Shown one piece after another: positions 24,356 through 33,030 of a DNA stretch of 64,000 bases; position 1 is the first letter of the stretch, and every line of letters starts with the position of its first letter. The translations under genes were made by a program, and so were the position numbers. Source of the DNA: CAIVAT01 sp964355945 (GTDB lineage: Bacteria; Bacteroidota; Bacteroidia; Bacteroidales; FEN-979); contig CAYHGE010000002.1 in NCBI GenBank assembly GCA_964355945.1, positions 62,001 to 126,000 on the forward strand, given 5' to 3'. The notes below the pieces were generated by a model, which was given only the letters and a program-made list of their open reading frames with translations, had not been told where the DNA came from and searched no databases.

Positions 24356-26215
24356 TTATTTTTCCTCCAAAAGTTGGTTAAACTTATCCGTTAATTCGTT
24401 GATCATGAACGGTAATCCCTGAACTTTGTTGAACTGGGATATGTTGGGCATCGGGAACTTCATGCGGAGATAATTCACAAATTGTCCGCTGTTGAGTTCA
24501 CAAACCACAATTTTCTTAAAGCCTTTCAATACCTTATCCGTGTTTTTCGGAAGCGGCATGATGTAATGGAAATGTGCATGGCTGATGCTTTTGCCTTCTT
24601 TCTGCACAAGACTTACAGCTGAATGAACAGCGCCGTAAGTGCCTCCCCAGCTAACAACCAGGAGGTCCCCTTCAGGCTGACCATCTATTTCCTGTTCAGG
24701 AATAAAGTCAGCAACTTTTTCCACTTTTTTAGCCCTGAAGTCGGTCATAATCTGGTGATTCATCGGATCAGTTGAAACGGTTCCGATAATATTTTCCTTT
24801 TCAAGTCCACCAATACGGTGACGAAGGCCTTCGGTGCCAGGAAGCGCCCATTGCCGGACAAAAGTTTCCGGGTTGCGTCTGTATGGTTTATAGTCCGGGT
24901 CGTTTGCTTCCGCAACCGGCGGGTTGATTTCAGGCATGTCAGCCATTTTCGGAATCCGGAATAGTGTGGAGCCAAATCCAAGGTAGCCATCGGTCAGCAG
25001 AATTGCCGGCGTCATGTGTTCCATGGAAAGTTTGGCAGTCATATATGCATAATAAAAGCAATTTTCAGAAGAAGATGCGGCAACAACGATCACCGGACAT
25101 TCTCCGTTTCTGCCAAACAAAGCCTGGTAAAGGTCGCTTTGTTCAGATTTGGTAGGCAGACCCGTTGATGGTCCGCCACGCTGAACGTTGACAATGACGA
25201 GGGGTAATTCGGTGATGACCGCAAGTCCGATGGCTTCGCTTTTCAGTGAAAGGCCGGGGCCGGATGTGGTAGTGCAGGCCATGGAACCGGTGAAAGAAGC
25301 TCCGATGGCGGAACAGATACCGGCAATTTCATCCTCCGCCTGGAAAACTTTCGCACCCAGAGATTTGTGTTTTGCCAGTTCCATCAGAATTTCAGTTGCA
25401 GGGGTGATGGGGTAGGAGCCAAGGAACAAGGGACGTCCTGATTTTTCAGCAGCAGCCAGCAATCCCCATGCGGTGGCAACATTCCCTGTAATATTCCGAT
25501 AACGTCCTTTCTGCATGTTTGCAGGTGAAACCTGGATGACAGATTCAAGCGCTTCTATGGTGTCGGCATAATTATATCCTGCCTGAAGCACAATCTTGTT
25601 AATCTCCACCAATTCGGGTTTCTTCTTGAATTTTTGTTCAAAATAGCTGAATGAAGATTTAAGGTCCCTGTTGAAAATGTAATAGAGCATGCCAAGTGCA
25701 AACATATTTTTACTGCGTTCGGCAGTTTTTGCATCGGTTCCAAGATCTTTCAGACTTGCTTTTGTGAGTGTGGTAATCGGCGCCTTGATCATGTTGAAAC
25801 TGTCAAGGGAGTTGTCGGTAAAAGGGTCTTTTTTATATCCGGCCTTTTCGATCGTCTTTTCGTCGTAGGCATCTGTATCTGTGAGAATTGTAGCTCCTAT
25901 TTTTGCCCATTTCAGATTCGACCTGAGCGATGCAGGATTCATGGCTACCAGTACATCCACAAGGTCACCCGTAGTGAAAATTTTCGAACTTCCCATGTGA
26001 ACCTGGAACCCGGAGACACCGGCTACAGTGTTTTGTGGAGCCCTTATTTCAGCCGGAAAATCAGGGAATGTTGCAAGGTCGTTGCCCATCAGTGCGGCCA
26101 CGTCTGAAAACATACTGCCGGTAAGTTGCATGCCATCGCCGGAGTCCCCGACGAATTTAACCACTACCTCTTCACGTTCAATAACAGGTCTTTTATTCTT
26201 AGCCATAGGATCCAT
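24356..26215 (-). CDS. korA: 2-oxoacid:ferredoxin oxidoreductase, fused gamma-alpha subunit
   Basis: 619 residues if translation starts at ATG 26215 (MDPMAKNKRP); ATG 26206 is an alternative. The first about 200 residues are the gamma domain (VVVKFVGDSGDGMQLTGS). They are fused to the alpha (pyrimidine-binding) domain with GSYPITPATEILMELAKH, FQAEDEIAGICSAIGASFTG and NVQRGGPSTGLPTKSEQSD. An upstream in-frame ATG (26257) lies before the promoter -7 box and is rejected. Likely provides reduced ferredoxin from 2-oxoglutarate in an incomplete or reductive TCA route. The divergent gene encodes a ferredoxin that could accept the electrons. Confidence 0.88.
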   Translation of the reverse strand: MDPMAKNKRPVIEREEVVVKFVGDSGDGMQLTGSMFSDVAALMGNDLATFPDFPAEIRAPQNTVAGVSGFQVHMGSSKIFTTGDLVDVLVAMNPASLRSNLKWAKIGATILTDTDAYDEKTIEKAGYKKDPFTDNSLDSFNMIKAPITTLTKASLKDLGTDAKTAERSKNMFALGMLYYIFNRDLKSSFSYFEQKFKKKPELVEINKIVLQAGYNYADTIEALESVIQVSPANMQKGRYRNITGNVATAWGLLAAAEKSGRPLFLGSYPITPATEILMELAKHKSLGAKVFQAEDEIAGICSAIGASFTGSMACTTTSGPGLSLKSEAIGLAVITELPLVIVNVQRGGPSTGLPTKSEQSDLYQALFGRNGECPVIVVAASSSENCFYYAYMTAKLSMEHMTPAILLTDGYLGFGSTLFRIPKMADMPEINPPVAEANDPDYKPYRRNPETFVRQWALPGTEGLRHRIGGLEKENIIGTVSTDPMNHQIMTDFRAKKVEKVADFIPEQEIDGQPEGDLLVVSWGGTYGAVHSAVSLVQKEGKSISHAHFHYIMPLPKNTDKVLKGFKKIVVCELNSGQFVNYLRMKFPMPNISQFNKVQGLPFMINELTDKFNQLLEEK

Positions 26216-26228
26216 GAGTTTAGGGTTA

Positions 26229-26258
26229 CAAAGGTACTTAATAATGTCAAAATGCAAA
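26229..26258 (-). promoter_or_regulatory. korAB promoter with repeat-encoded -33 elements
   Basis: The - strand -7 box TACCTTTG is at 26236-26229, 13 nt before the korA ATG. TTTG elements at 26251-26248 and 26258-26255 lie 11 and 18 nt upstream of it; the second is near the normal spacing. Both belong to a heptamer tandem repeat. Confidence 0.6.
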
Positions 26259-26290
26259 ATGCAAAATGCAAAATGCGACAGGCAAAATGC
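26247..26290. repeat. Heptamer tandem repeat (GCAAAAT) in the korA-ferredoxin intergenic region
   Basis: CAAAATG recurs with period 7 at 26248, 26255, 26262 and 26269, then once more at 26283 after a short interruption. On the - strand each unit reads ATTTTGC and supplies a TTTG. Copy-number change would alter which TTTG stands at the -33 distance from the korA -7 box. Confidence 0.8.
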
Positions 26291-26342
26291 GAAACTTAAG
26301 GTTAAAATATCACCTTCAGTTTTCGATATTCGGGAAAATATT

Positions 26343-26350
26343 TATCTTTG
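26343..26350 (+). promoter_or_regulatory. -7 box for the ferredoxin gene
   Basis: TATCTTTG fits TAnnTTTG and lies 60 nt before the ATG at 26411. It is divergent from the korA promoter. Confidence 0.65.
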
Positions 26351-26410
26351 CGGCGAAAATCGCTTTATTCACTCGTCCCGGAGAAATGCGGGACATAAAT
26401 TCAATAGGTC

Positions 26411-26578
26411 ATGGCTTATAAAATTAATGATGATTGCACTGCTTGTGGAACCTGCATCGATGAATGTCCGGTAGAAGCTATTGCTGAAGGTGATATCTAT
26501 AAGATTGATCCTGAAGTATGCACTGATTGCGGAGCTTGTGCTGATGTTTGCCCTGTAGAGGCAATCCATCCTGAATAA
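26411..26578 (+). CDS. 2[4Fe-4S] ferredoxin
   Basis: 55 residues, ATG 26411 to TAA 26578. Two CxxCxxCxxxCP cluster motifs are present: Cys9, 12, 15, 19 and Cys37, 40, 43, 47. This is the classical clostridial-type bacterial ferredoxin, a low-potential soluble electron carrier. Divergent from korAB, so it is a likely acceptor for that enzyme and for the second oxidoreductase at 38260-41015. It has its own promoter and a strong terminator, so it is monocistronic. Confidence 0.95.
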   Translation: MAYKINDDCTACGTCIDECPVEAIAEGDIYKIDPEVCTDCGACADVCPVEAIHPE

Positions 26579-26599
26579 TCAGGAAACAAATTGAATTAT

Positions 26600-26641
26600 A
26601 AAAGCAGCAGCCCTGGCACCCGGGACTGCTGCTTTTTTTCG
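26600..26641 (+). terminator. Terminator of the ferredoxin gene
   Basis: AAAGCAGCAGcCCtGG and CCcGGGaCTGCTGCTTT form a GC-rich hairpin followed by a run of seven T. Confidence 0.9.
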
Positions 26642-26664
26642 TACATTGCTCTCAAATTATTTGC

Positions 26665-27426
26665 ATGCGCCAGAAAATTTATTTCGCTTCCGATTTTCAT
26701 TTGGGAATTCCTGATCATGACAGCAGCCTGAAGCGTGAAAAGAAACTTGTTGCATGGCTGGAGATGGCACGAATGGATGCAGCGGAAATTTTCCTCATGG
26801 GGGATCTTTTTGATTTCTGGTTTGAATATAAAACAGCAGTCCCCCGAGGCTATGCAAGATTATTGGGGAAACTTGCCGAGATTACGGATTCAGCCATTCC
26901 TGTTCATCTGTTCAGAGGAAATCATGACATGTGGGCCTTTGATTACCTCACTAAAGAGTTGAACATTCAGCTTCACAGGGAACCCGAATTTCGCACATTC
27001 AGTGGCAAAAATTTCTATCTCGCACATGGCGATGGCCTTGGCCCTGGTGACAATGGCTACAAATTTATTAAAAAGGTATTTGCCAACCCTTTCAATCAGT
27101 GGTTGTTTCGGCAGATTCACCCCGACATCGGAATCAGACTGGCGCTTTACTGGTCACGGAAAAGTCGCAGCGCCGGGATCGAAAAGGAGAAACAGCAACA
27201 GGATATAACACTGAAACTCATCCAGCAGCGGATCACGGTTCATTCGAATGAGATGTTGAAGCAACACCCTGACCTGAATTATCTTATTTACGGACATTAC
27301 CACTATCCGCTTGATTTAACTCTTTCCCCTAACACGAGGCAGTTAGTCCTTGGAGATTGGATAACCCATTTTACCTATGCCGTATTCGATGGCAAGGAAC
27401 TTGAACTTAAAACCTTTGACAGGTAA
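26665..27426 (+). CDS. lpxH: UDP-2,3-diacylglucosamine pyrophosphatase family (LpxH-like)
   Basis: 253 residues of the calcineurin-like phosphoesterase fold. Metal motifs in order: FASDFHLG (DxH), FLMGDLFDFWFEY (GDxxD), FRGNHDMW (GNHD), YLAHGDG and the late YGHYHYP. The FDFWFEY segment is characteristic of LpxH/LpxH2, which hydrolyse UDP-2,3-diacylglucosamine to lipid X in lipid A synthesis at the inner membrane. This supports a Gram-negative envelope. It follows the ferredoxin terminator and seems to be transcribed alone. Confidence 0.85.
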   Translation: MRQKIYFASDFHLGIPDHDSSLKREKKLVAWLEMARMDAAEIFLMGDLFDFWFEYKTAVPRGYARLLGKLAEITDSAIPVHLFRGNHDMWAFDYLTKELNIQLHREPEFRTFSGKNFYLAHGDGLGPGDNGYKFIKKVFANPFNQWLFRQIHPDIGIRLALYWSRKSRSAGIEKEKQQQDITLKLIQQRITVHSNEMLKQHPDLNYLIYGHYHYPLDLTLSPNTRQLVLGDWITHFTYAVFDGKELELKTFDR

Positions 27427-27467
27427 AGGGTTTCGCTTAGTGTTGATCTGAACAGATGAGCAGGTGC

Positions 27468-28202
27468 TTACTTGTTTTTAACAGTTTTTCGCTGGTATTC
27501 CATTACGCGCTGATGGTGGAACATTACATGTTTGTTCGCGGGAAAACTGACGCTCAGGGTTGAGTCCAGGGCCTGATAGTAACGAAAATCCTCATCCATG
27601 TTGAGTACCGGACTCATGCCAAACGCATAGTTTAATACCACAAGTGAAGCAAGTGAACCGGAATGGTTCTTGATAAAGGCAATCTCAAGGGCCCGCTGGT
27701 TTTCCCAGATTTGCCTGAAAGAGGTGTCAAGCTTCTGGGTGAGATTATAATAGTCTGAACTGTCCTGTCGTTCAGCAAGCAACATGTCAAGGGAGTCAAC
27801 CATTCGCTCATTTGTCCGTGTCTGGTGAAAAAAATCGACCAGCAGCATGGCATCTTTTGGAGCCTTTACCCTGATGTTGTCGGGAAAATCGATGAAATTT
27901 CCTGAAAGATCAACCTGATCGCCGCTGTTAAGCATCAAGACCAGGATTTTTCCGGTTTGTGCTTTCAGCAGCCAGAAACCTGTTTCCTTAATTGCCGGGT
28001 TGAATGTGTGTTTCCCATTGTTATCAAATGTTGTTGAATCAACCTGATGAATTTCACGGGTGTCCATCTCCAGCAGGATTAGTTTAACTCCGGCAGCTCC
28101 TGAAAAGTCACACGTGATCACTGCCATATCTTTCGCTGAGTGCTTGCAGGAAGTGAGTAGGAGTAATATTGCAAGGCTTGCAATTTCTATGTATTTAATC
28201 AT
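27468..28202 (-). CDS. Lipoprotein with DUF4369-like domain, thioredoxin domain absent
   Basis: 244 residues from ATG 28202; an upstream in-frame ATG at 28271 overlaps the neighbouring gene and is rejected. A lipoprotein signal ends in LLLLTSC (Cys18). Residues about 28-115 follow the DUF4369 pattern (strands with LILLEMDTREIHQVDSTTF, GKHTFN, GFWLLKAQTGK). In Bacteroidota that domain normally precedes a TlpA-like thioredoxin domain. Here the protein stops after a helical segment with no CxxC, so only the substrate-side part remains. Function unknown; probably periplasmic or outer-membrane. Confidence 0.6.
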   Translation of the reverse strand: MIKYIEIASLAILLLLTSCKHSAKDMAVITCDFSGAAGVKLILLEMDTREIHQVDSTTFDNNGKHTFNPAIKETGFWLLKAQTGKILVLMLNSGDQVDLSGNFIDFPDNIRVKAPKDAMLLVDFFHQTRTNERMVDSLDMLLAERQDSSDYYNLTQKLDTSFRQIWENQRALEIAFIKNHSGSLASLVVLNYAFGMSPVLNMDEDFRYYQALDSTLSVSFPANKHVMFHHQRVMEYQRKTVKNK

Positions 28203-28267
28203 GGTTGAATTATTGTTATTTGTATTTCCTGATACGGTTATGACCGGGTTTTTATTAAAACGGTGAA

Positions 28268-28993
28268 TCAAACGATTTGTACTGCATCCTCCGCCATTAC
28301 AGGTTTGCCTTTAAACCGCAATAACAGGTTCACGATGGTTGCCACATCCTTCTGACAGTAGGTAACGATGCGGGGGAGGTCATGCTCCTGCCAGTAAACC
28401 CTTGCTACATCGCTCCCTCTAATATCATCCTTTGGAGTTGGGATGCCAAAAACGGCTGCCAGCAACTCCAGGGATGTATAGTTTTTGTAATCACCAAACT
28501 TCCACAACTCCATGGTGTCAAGATGGTTTACCTCCCAGGGTTTTTTTCCGGAAAGGTCCAGGATGGCAGGTACCTCCAGCCCGTTTATCAACATCCGGCG
28601 GATGAGGTAGGGATAGTCGAACTCCTTGCCATTGTGGGCACACAGATAGTTTATGTGCTTCTCCCTGGCTTTGTTGAGCATTTCGTTGAAATTGGTCAGT
28701 AATTCAACCTCATCGTCTCCCCAAAAGGATTTGATCCATAACACCCCGTTGCGCAGAATACCCGTGGAGATGCAAACGATTTTCCCGAATTCAGCATATA
28801 TTCCAGCACGTTCATATACTTCTTCCGATTTTTGTGCATCATCTCCGCTGAATTTTTCAAACCGGGATAACTGGCTGGCTTTCTTTTCCCATAAGGAATG
28901 AAAATTTTCAGGCAGTTGGTTGAATGTTGAAAACTGAGGAACCGTTTCAATGTCAAGGAAAAGGATGTGTTCGATGTTGTAGTTGTCAAGCAT
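28268..28993 (-). CDS. Predicted 3'-5' exonuclease related to the PolB exonuclease domain
   Basis: 241 residues of the DEDDy RNase H-like family. Motifs: ILFLDIETVPQ (Exo I, DxE), CAHNGKEFDYPYLIRR (Exo II), and YCQKDVATIVNL (Exo III, YxxxD). This short standalone form is widespread in Bacteroidota. Nuclease activity on single-stranded DNA or RNA is expected, but its pathway is unknown. Convergence with other genes is absent; the next - strand gene starts 65 nt downstream. Confidence 0.8.
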   Translation of the reverse strand: MLDNYNIEHILFLDIETVPQFSTFNQLPENFHSLWEKKASQLSRFEKFSGDDAQKSEEVYERAGIYAEFGKIVCISTGILRNGVLWIKSFWGDDEVELLTNFNEMLNKAREKHINYLCAHNGKEFDYPYLIRRMLINGLEVPAILDLSGKKPWEVNHLDTMELWKFGDYKNYTSLELLAAVFGIPTPKDDIRGSDVARVYWQEHDLPRIVTYCQKDVATIVNLLLRFKGKPVMAEDAVQIV

Positions 28994-29030
28994 AATGTGG
29001 TTTATTTACAGACCAGTAACAGCAAAAATG

Positions 29031-29038
29031 CAAATTTA
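29031..29038 (-). promoter_or_regulatory. -7 box of the PolB-like exonuclease gene
   Basis: On the - strand TAAATTTG (29038-29031) matches TAnnTTTG and lies 37 nt before the ATG at 28993. Confidence 0.5.
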
Positions 29039-29183
29039 TCTGTTGCTTTATCCTGAATAATACAAAAAGTGATCCTTTTGTTGAAAACTTTTACAGTGAC
29101 CTGTGGTGTTTATTCTATTGCTTAATCAGTAAACTGTATTTGACTTTTTGTGACAGATGGTTGCTTTTTCTATGTAGTTGTGC

Positions 29184-29191
29184 TATATTTG
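29184..29191 (+). promoter_or_regulatory. -7 box of the lipoprotein gene
   Basis: TATATTTG, with TTGC about 20 nt upstream (29161). Initiation around 29198 would leave a leader of only about 12 nt, and it rules out the upstream in-frame start at 29150. Confidence 0.6.
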
Positions 29192-29209
29192 TGTATCAAT
29201 ACTTCTGTC

Positions 29210-29758
29210 ATGAAAACATTATGTAAAATAAGCGAACTATTTCTTGTAGTATCAGTATTCACGATGGTTGCATGCGAGACTATTCCGGATAAAAACGATG
29301 AATGCGATGCCACAAAGATGATTGAGCCGCAAAGCCCTGTCATCTATCTGAAGCTATTCCTTGACTATGATACCCTTCCCGGCCAAAGCCATTACCTGTA
29401 CAAGGCCACAAAGGCAATATTTAGTGGTACCATCACCAAAGTTTATTGCAGTGGCAAGATAAGTTCGACATTTTCTTTTAGTCCGTCCTATTTTCTTTCA
29501 GAGATGGATCCCCAGTATATTTTTAATGGGTTTTACCTGGATCAGTCATACCAGTTCAACTTTGACAATGATCTCGATTACCTGCTGATCCAGGCCCGGA
29601 TCAAAGCGTATTTTAGCGACGGAAAAATCTATGAGTCTGATGAACTGATCAGAAGGTTTTATTACAAGAACCTGCAGTACGATGTAAACCAAATGAAGAA
29701 GTATCTTAAACTTCTCATGCCTGAGCCGGTGCACTGGACTGAAGTTACTTCAAAGTAA
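29210..29758 (+). CDS. Hypothetical lipoprotein
   Basis: 182 residues from ATG 29210 (MKTLCKISELFLVVSVFTMVAC). A signal peptide ends in a lipobox with Cys22. The mature part is rich in aromatic and Asp residues (SPSYFLSEMDPQYIFNGFYLDQSYQFNFDND), which suggests a beta-rich extracytoplasmic domain. I recognise no family. It has its own Bacteroidota promoter. The stop is 6 nt from the convergent mnmD-like gene. Confidence 0.65.
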   Translation: MKTLCKISELFLVVSVFTMVACETIPDKNDECDATKMIEPQSPVIYLKLFLDYDTLPGQSHYLYKATKAIFSGTITKVYCSGKISSTFSFSPSYFLSEMDPQYIFNGFYLDQSYQFNFDNDLDYLLIQARIKAYFSDGKIYESDELIRRFYYKNLQYDVNQMKKYLKLLMPEPVHWTEVTSK

Positions 29759-29764
29759 CAGGTT

Positions 29765-30508
29765 TTACCTTTCCCTGTGCAGGAATGGTTTAGGACTAGC
29801 GTGAATTTTTTTTTCTGCCCGCAGAATATGCCTTTTCCCCGGGGGACCAGGCAGTTTTTCTGTGCAAAAACCGGCAGATTTCAAGGCCCTGACGATGGTT
29901 CCTTTCACAGAATAGGTAACCAGGACACCTTCCTGCTGCAACGCATTGTGTAATCTGGCAAAGATATCCACATTCCATAGTTCCGGTTGCACATCAGGGC
30001 TGAACGCATCAAAATAGACCAGGTTAAATTCACCCGCAACAGGAATGTAGTCCTCCATTTTTCCAAATATCTTGTTCAGCGTGAACCAGGGGGAGATTGC
30101 CATTGATTCATTCCAGGCGGAGAGATGAAGGTTTTCGAAAAGTTCCGTATGGGATGCAGGCTCAATCTGACGTGGATAATTCAATGCCCGCCAGAAATCT
30201 TCTGATACCGGAAATGGTTCGATAGAAGTATAATTTACCTTGATTCTGTGTTTATCCGCAGCAATAGCGGTCAGAAAGGCATTCAGACCGGTGCCGAAGC
30301 CGATCTCCAGGATGTCAATTGAGTTGATCTCTGCACCCGGATCGGAGTTTAATTTCTCTACAGCATACAGAAAACCTGTTTCAATAAAAACATGCAGGGA
30401 TTCCTTTAGTGCGCCAAAAGTTGAATGATAATGCTGGTTCAGGCTTTTGTGAAATAAGGTATCTGAACCATCAGCTGTTTTAATAATCAGCAAATCAGCA
30501 CTTACCAA
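29765..30508 (-). CDS. mnmD: MnmD-like tRNA U34 aminomethyl methyltransferase (DUF752)
   Basis: 247 residues. The family uses SAM to methylate the aminomethyl group on the wobble uridine of tRNAs, giving mnm5(s2)U; in Escherichia coli it is the N-terminal half of MnmC. Motifs: GSDTLFHKSLNQHYHSTFGA at the N-terminus, the SAM loop ILEIGFGTGLNAFLT, FDAFSPDVQPELW, and GVLVTYSVKGTIVRALKSAGF. The oxidase half of MnmC is not attached, as in other stand-alone MnmD proteins. Start overlaps the E1 gene end by 7 nt. Confidence 0.85.
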   Translation of the reverse strand: MVSADLLIIKTADGSDTLFHKSLNQHYHSTFGALKESLHVFIETGFLYAVEKLNSDPGAEINSIDILEIGFGTGLNAFLTAIAADKHRIKVNYTSIEPFPVSEDFWRALNYPRQIEPASHTELFENLHLSAWNESMAISPWFTLNKIFGKMEDYIPVAGEFNLVYFDAFSPDVQPELWNVDIFARLHNALQQEGVLVTYSVKGTIVRALKSAGFCTEKLPGPPGKRHILRAEKKIHASPKPFLHRER

Positions 30509-32904
30509 ATCCTTGGATACTTATTCGGATTATATTCATGCATCATCTCATAGATCGTTTCAAATACATCCTCGGCATTTGGATTTGAGAAATAGTCACC
30601 ATCGTTGGTATAGGCCGGGCGGTGGTCATTTGATGTAAGGGTGCGTGGTTCAGCATCGAGATAGCGATAACCACCCTGATCTTCCATTACTTTCTGCATC
30701 ATGAATGCTGTTGCGCCACCGCTTCCATCCTCATCAAAGAAGAGGATTTTGTTGGTTTTTTTCAGAGACTTGAGGATGTCGTGGTTGATGTCGAACGGGA
30801 GCAGGGTCTGCACATCGATGAGCTCGACAGAAATGCCGAAGTCTTTAATCTGGGGCAATGCTTCCTCGGCAATTTTAACACAGGAGCCGTAAGTTACGAT
30901 TGTAATGTCTGATCCTTCCTGCAATACTTCAGGAACACCCAGGGGTATCCGGTAGTTGCCGATGTTGGCCGGCATCTGTTCTTTCAGGCGGTAGCCGTTT
31001 AACGGTTCAATAACAAGTCCTGCATCGTCGGAAGCCATCATGGTATTGTAGAATCCTGCAGCCTGCGTCATATTCCGCGGCACCATTACGAATATCCCGC
31101 GAATGGAGTTGATAACCATGCTGAGTGGTGAACCAGAATGCCAGATTCCGACCAGGCGGTGGCCACGCGTACTGATAATGAGCGGAGCTTTCTGACCTCC
31201 TACCGTGCGGTATAGTGTGGTGGCAAGGTCATCGCTCATCACCTGCAAACCATAGAGCAGGTAATCAAAATACTGAATTTCAGCAATCGGGCGCAATCCC
31301 CGTAGGGCCATGCCCAGTCCCTGTCCGATGATGGTAGCTTCGCGGATACCGGTGTCGGAAATCCGGGTTTCGCCATACTTGGCCTGCATCCCTTCCAGTG
31401 TTTGGTTTACACCGCCTATTTTTCCGACGTCTTCACCGAAAATCAGGGCCAGAGGGTTGGTTTTGAAGAGGATGTCGTAGTTGGCATTCAGTACTTCGCG
31501 TCCGGTCACCACCGGGGAGTTTTCGTTAAATACCGGCGGAATACCTGCAACCTTGAGTGCGCTGTGTTCAGACTCGCTGTAAAGGTGCGAACTGTAGCGG
31601 GCTACATTGAGTTTCCGCTGTTCTGCCATCCAAACATCAAGATCGGCTTTCATTGGTTTTTTCATGCTGCAGGAGGTACAAACATCACGCATGATCTTCT
31701 TTGCCGAAGAGATGATGTCTTTCCTGATCGGATCTGCAATGGCTTCAAGATCGGCTACGATCTTATCGATACGGGCTTGCTTTTTGCAGGGACAGTGAGT
31801 GGTTTTTACGACATCGATGAGGTGCTTGCGTTCCGCTTTAAAGGGTGACAGAAATGCTTTGTATCCACGGTCGCGGGCGGCTTTTGCTATTTTAACAGCA
31901 TCTGATTCAATCATATCAAGTTCTTCAACCGTGGCAATTTTTTCATCGAGGATCCAGGTGCGCATTCTTGGGAGACAATCATGATCTCTCTCCCAGGCCA
32001 GACGTTCAGCTGACTTATAACGTTCGTGCGATCCGGATGTTGAATGACCCTGGGGCTGTGTCAGCTCCCTGACATGGAAAACAACCGGCACCATCTCTTT
32101 CCGGCATACAGCAATTCCTTCCTCGTACATTTCGTATAATGCGGCATAGTCCCATCCCATGCATGAGTAGAGGCGAATCCCCGGTCCCTTTTCATCGGCT
32201 ACAAAACCTTTGAGTAACTCGGAGATATCCTCCTTGGTGGTCTGGTATTTCTTTGGAACGGAAATGCCATAGCCATCATCCCAGATTGAGAGTGCGATCG
32301 GAACCTGCAGGACGCCGGCAGCATTGATAGTCTCAAAGAAATGTCCTTCCGAAGTGGAAGCGTCGCCAATCATTCCAAACGCTATTTCATTTCCTTTAAC
32401 GGTGAATTTTTTTGCGGCCTCCCACATGTCAGGGCTGTTGCGAAATACCTTGGAAGCAAGCGCAAGGCCGAGTAAACGTGGCATCTGCCCGGCAGTAGGA
32501 GATATGTCTCCGGAAGAGTTCTTTTGTTTGGTGAGGTCTTTCCATTCGCCATTTGCATCCAGGCTGCGGGTTGCAAAATGAGAATTCATCAGCCTGCCAC
32601 CGTTATCGGGGTTGCGTTCTAAGTCAGTATCGCCGTAAAGTTGAGCAAAAAAGATATCCAGGTTGGATAACCCGGCAGCCATCATGAAGGTCTGGTCGCG
32701 GTAATATCCTGAGCGCCAGTCACCGTTCTGGAAGAATTTTGCCTTGATAATCTGGGGGATTTCCTTGCCATCACCAAAAAGTCCGAAATTGGCTCTGCCA
32801 CCTAATACTTCCCGCCTTCCCAATAAACTTACCTGGCGGCTTTCGTTTGCCAGTTTATAATCTTTTAAAACCTCTTCTTTGCTGAATTTACGTTTCTTTG
32901 ACAT
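30502..32904 (-). CDS. Fused alpha/beta E1 of a 2-oxoacid dehydrogenase complex (branched-chain type)
   Basis: 800 residues. The N-terminal half is the E1 alpha fold with RSGYYRDQTFMMAAG and the thiamine-diphosphate motif IGDASTSEGHFFE...WDDGYGISVP. The C-terminal half is the transketolase-like beta fold with IFGEDVGKIGG, DTGIREATIIGQGLGMA and EIQYFDYLLYG. Fused E1 proteins of this size are common in Bacteroidota and usually annotated as branched-chain 2-oxoacid dehydrogenase. Its E2 and E3 partners are not in the window. It duplicates, with NAD-linked chemistry, the ferredoxin-linked enzymes nearby. Exact substrate not determined. Confidence 0.85.
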   Translation of the reverse strand: MSKKRKFSKEEVLKDYKLANESRQVSLLGRREVLGGRANFGLFGDGKEIPQIIKAKFFQNGDWRSGYYRDQTFMMAAGLSNLDIFFAQLYGDTDLERNPDNGGRLMNSHFATRSLDANGEWKDLTKQKNSSGDISPTAGQMPRLLGLALASKVFRNSPDMWEAAKKFTVKGNEIAFGMIGDASTSEGHFFETINAAGVLQVPIALSIWDDGYGISVPKKYQTTKEDISELLKGFVADEKGPGIRLYSCMGWDYAALYEMYEEGIAVCRKEMVPVVFHVRELTQPQGHSTSGSHERYKSAERLAWERDHDCLPRMRTWILDEKIATVEELDMIESDAVKIAKAARDRGYKAFLSPFKAERKHLIDVVKTTHCPCKKQARIDKIVADLEAIADPIRKDIISSAKKIMRDVCTSCSMKKPMKADLDVWMAEQRKLNVARYSSHLYSESEHSALKVAGIPPVFNENSPVVTGREVLNANYDILFKTNPLALIFGEDVGKIGGVNQTLEGMQAKYGETRISDTGIREATIIGQGLGMALRGLRPIAEIQYFDYLLYGLQVMSDDLATTLYRTVGGQKAPLIISTRGHRLVGIWHSGSPLSMVINSIRGIFVMVPRNMTQAAGFYNTMMASDDAGLVIEPLNGYRLKEQMPANIGNYRIPLGVPEVLQEGSDITIVTYGSCVKIAEEALPQIKDFGISVELIDVQTLLPFDINHDILKSLKKTNKILFFDEDGSGGATAFMMQKVMEDQGGYRYLDAEPRTLTSNDHRPAYTNDGDYFSNPNAEDVFETIYEMMHEYNPNKYPRIW

Positions 32905-32939
32905 TGTTTGTTTGTTAGTTGCTTATTTTTTGTTAGCGG

Positions 32940-32995
32940 GTGAACAGGTGAACAGGTAAACAGGTGAACAGGTAAACAGGTAAACACGTGAGCAT
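32940..32995. repeat. 8-bp tandem repeat array A (GTRAACAG)
   Basis: Six units of GTGAACAG or GTAAACAG/C (32940-32987) plus a decayed unit to 32995. In another phase the unit is ACAGGTRA, which links it to the ACAGGYGG arrays at 37455 and 45074. It sits in the rubrerythrin to E1 spacer. Confidence 0.85.
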
Positions 32996-33005
32996 ATAAA
33001 CTGAT

Positions 33006-33029
33006 CCGCATGTCCGCTTGTACGCTTGT
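33006..33029. repeat. 8-bp tandem repeat array B
   Basis: On the - strand the three units read ACAAGCGT, ACAAGCGG, ACATGCGG. Two of these are nearly identical to units in the hpdA array at 45082-45097. It abuts the rubrerythrin stop codon and is close to array A. Confidence 0.7.
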
Positions 33030-33030
33030 T

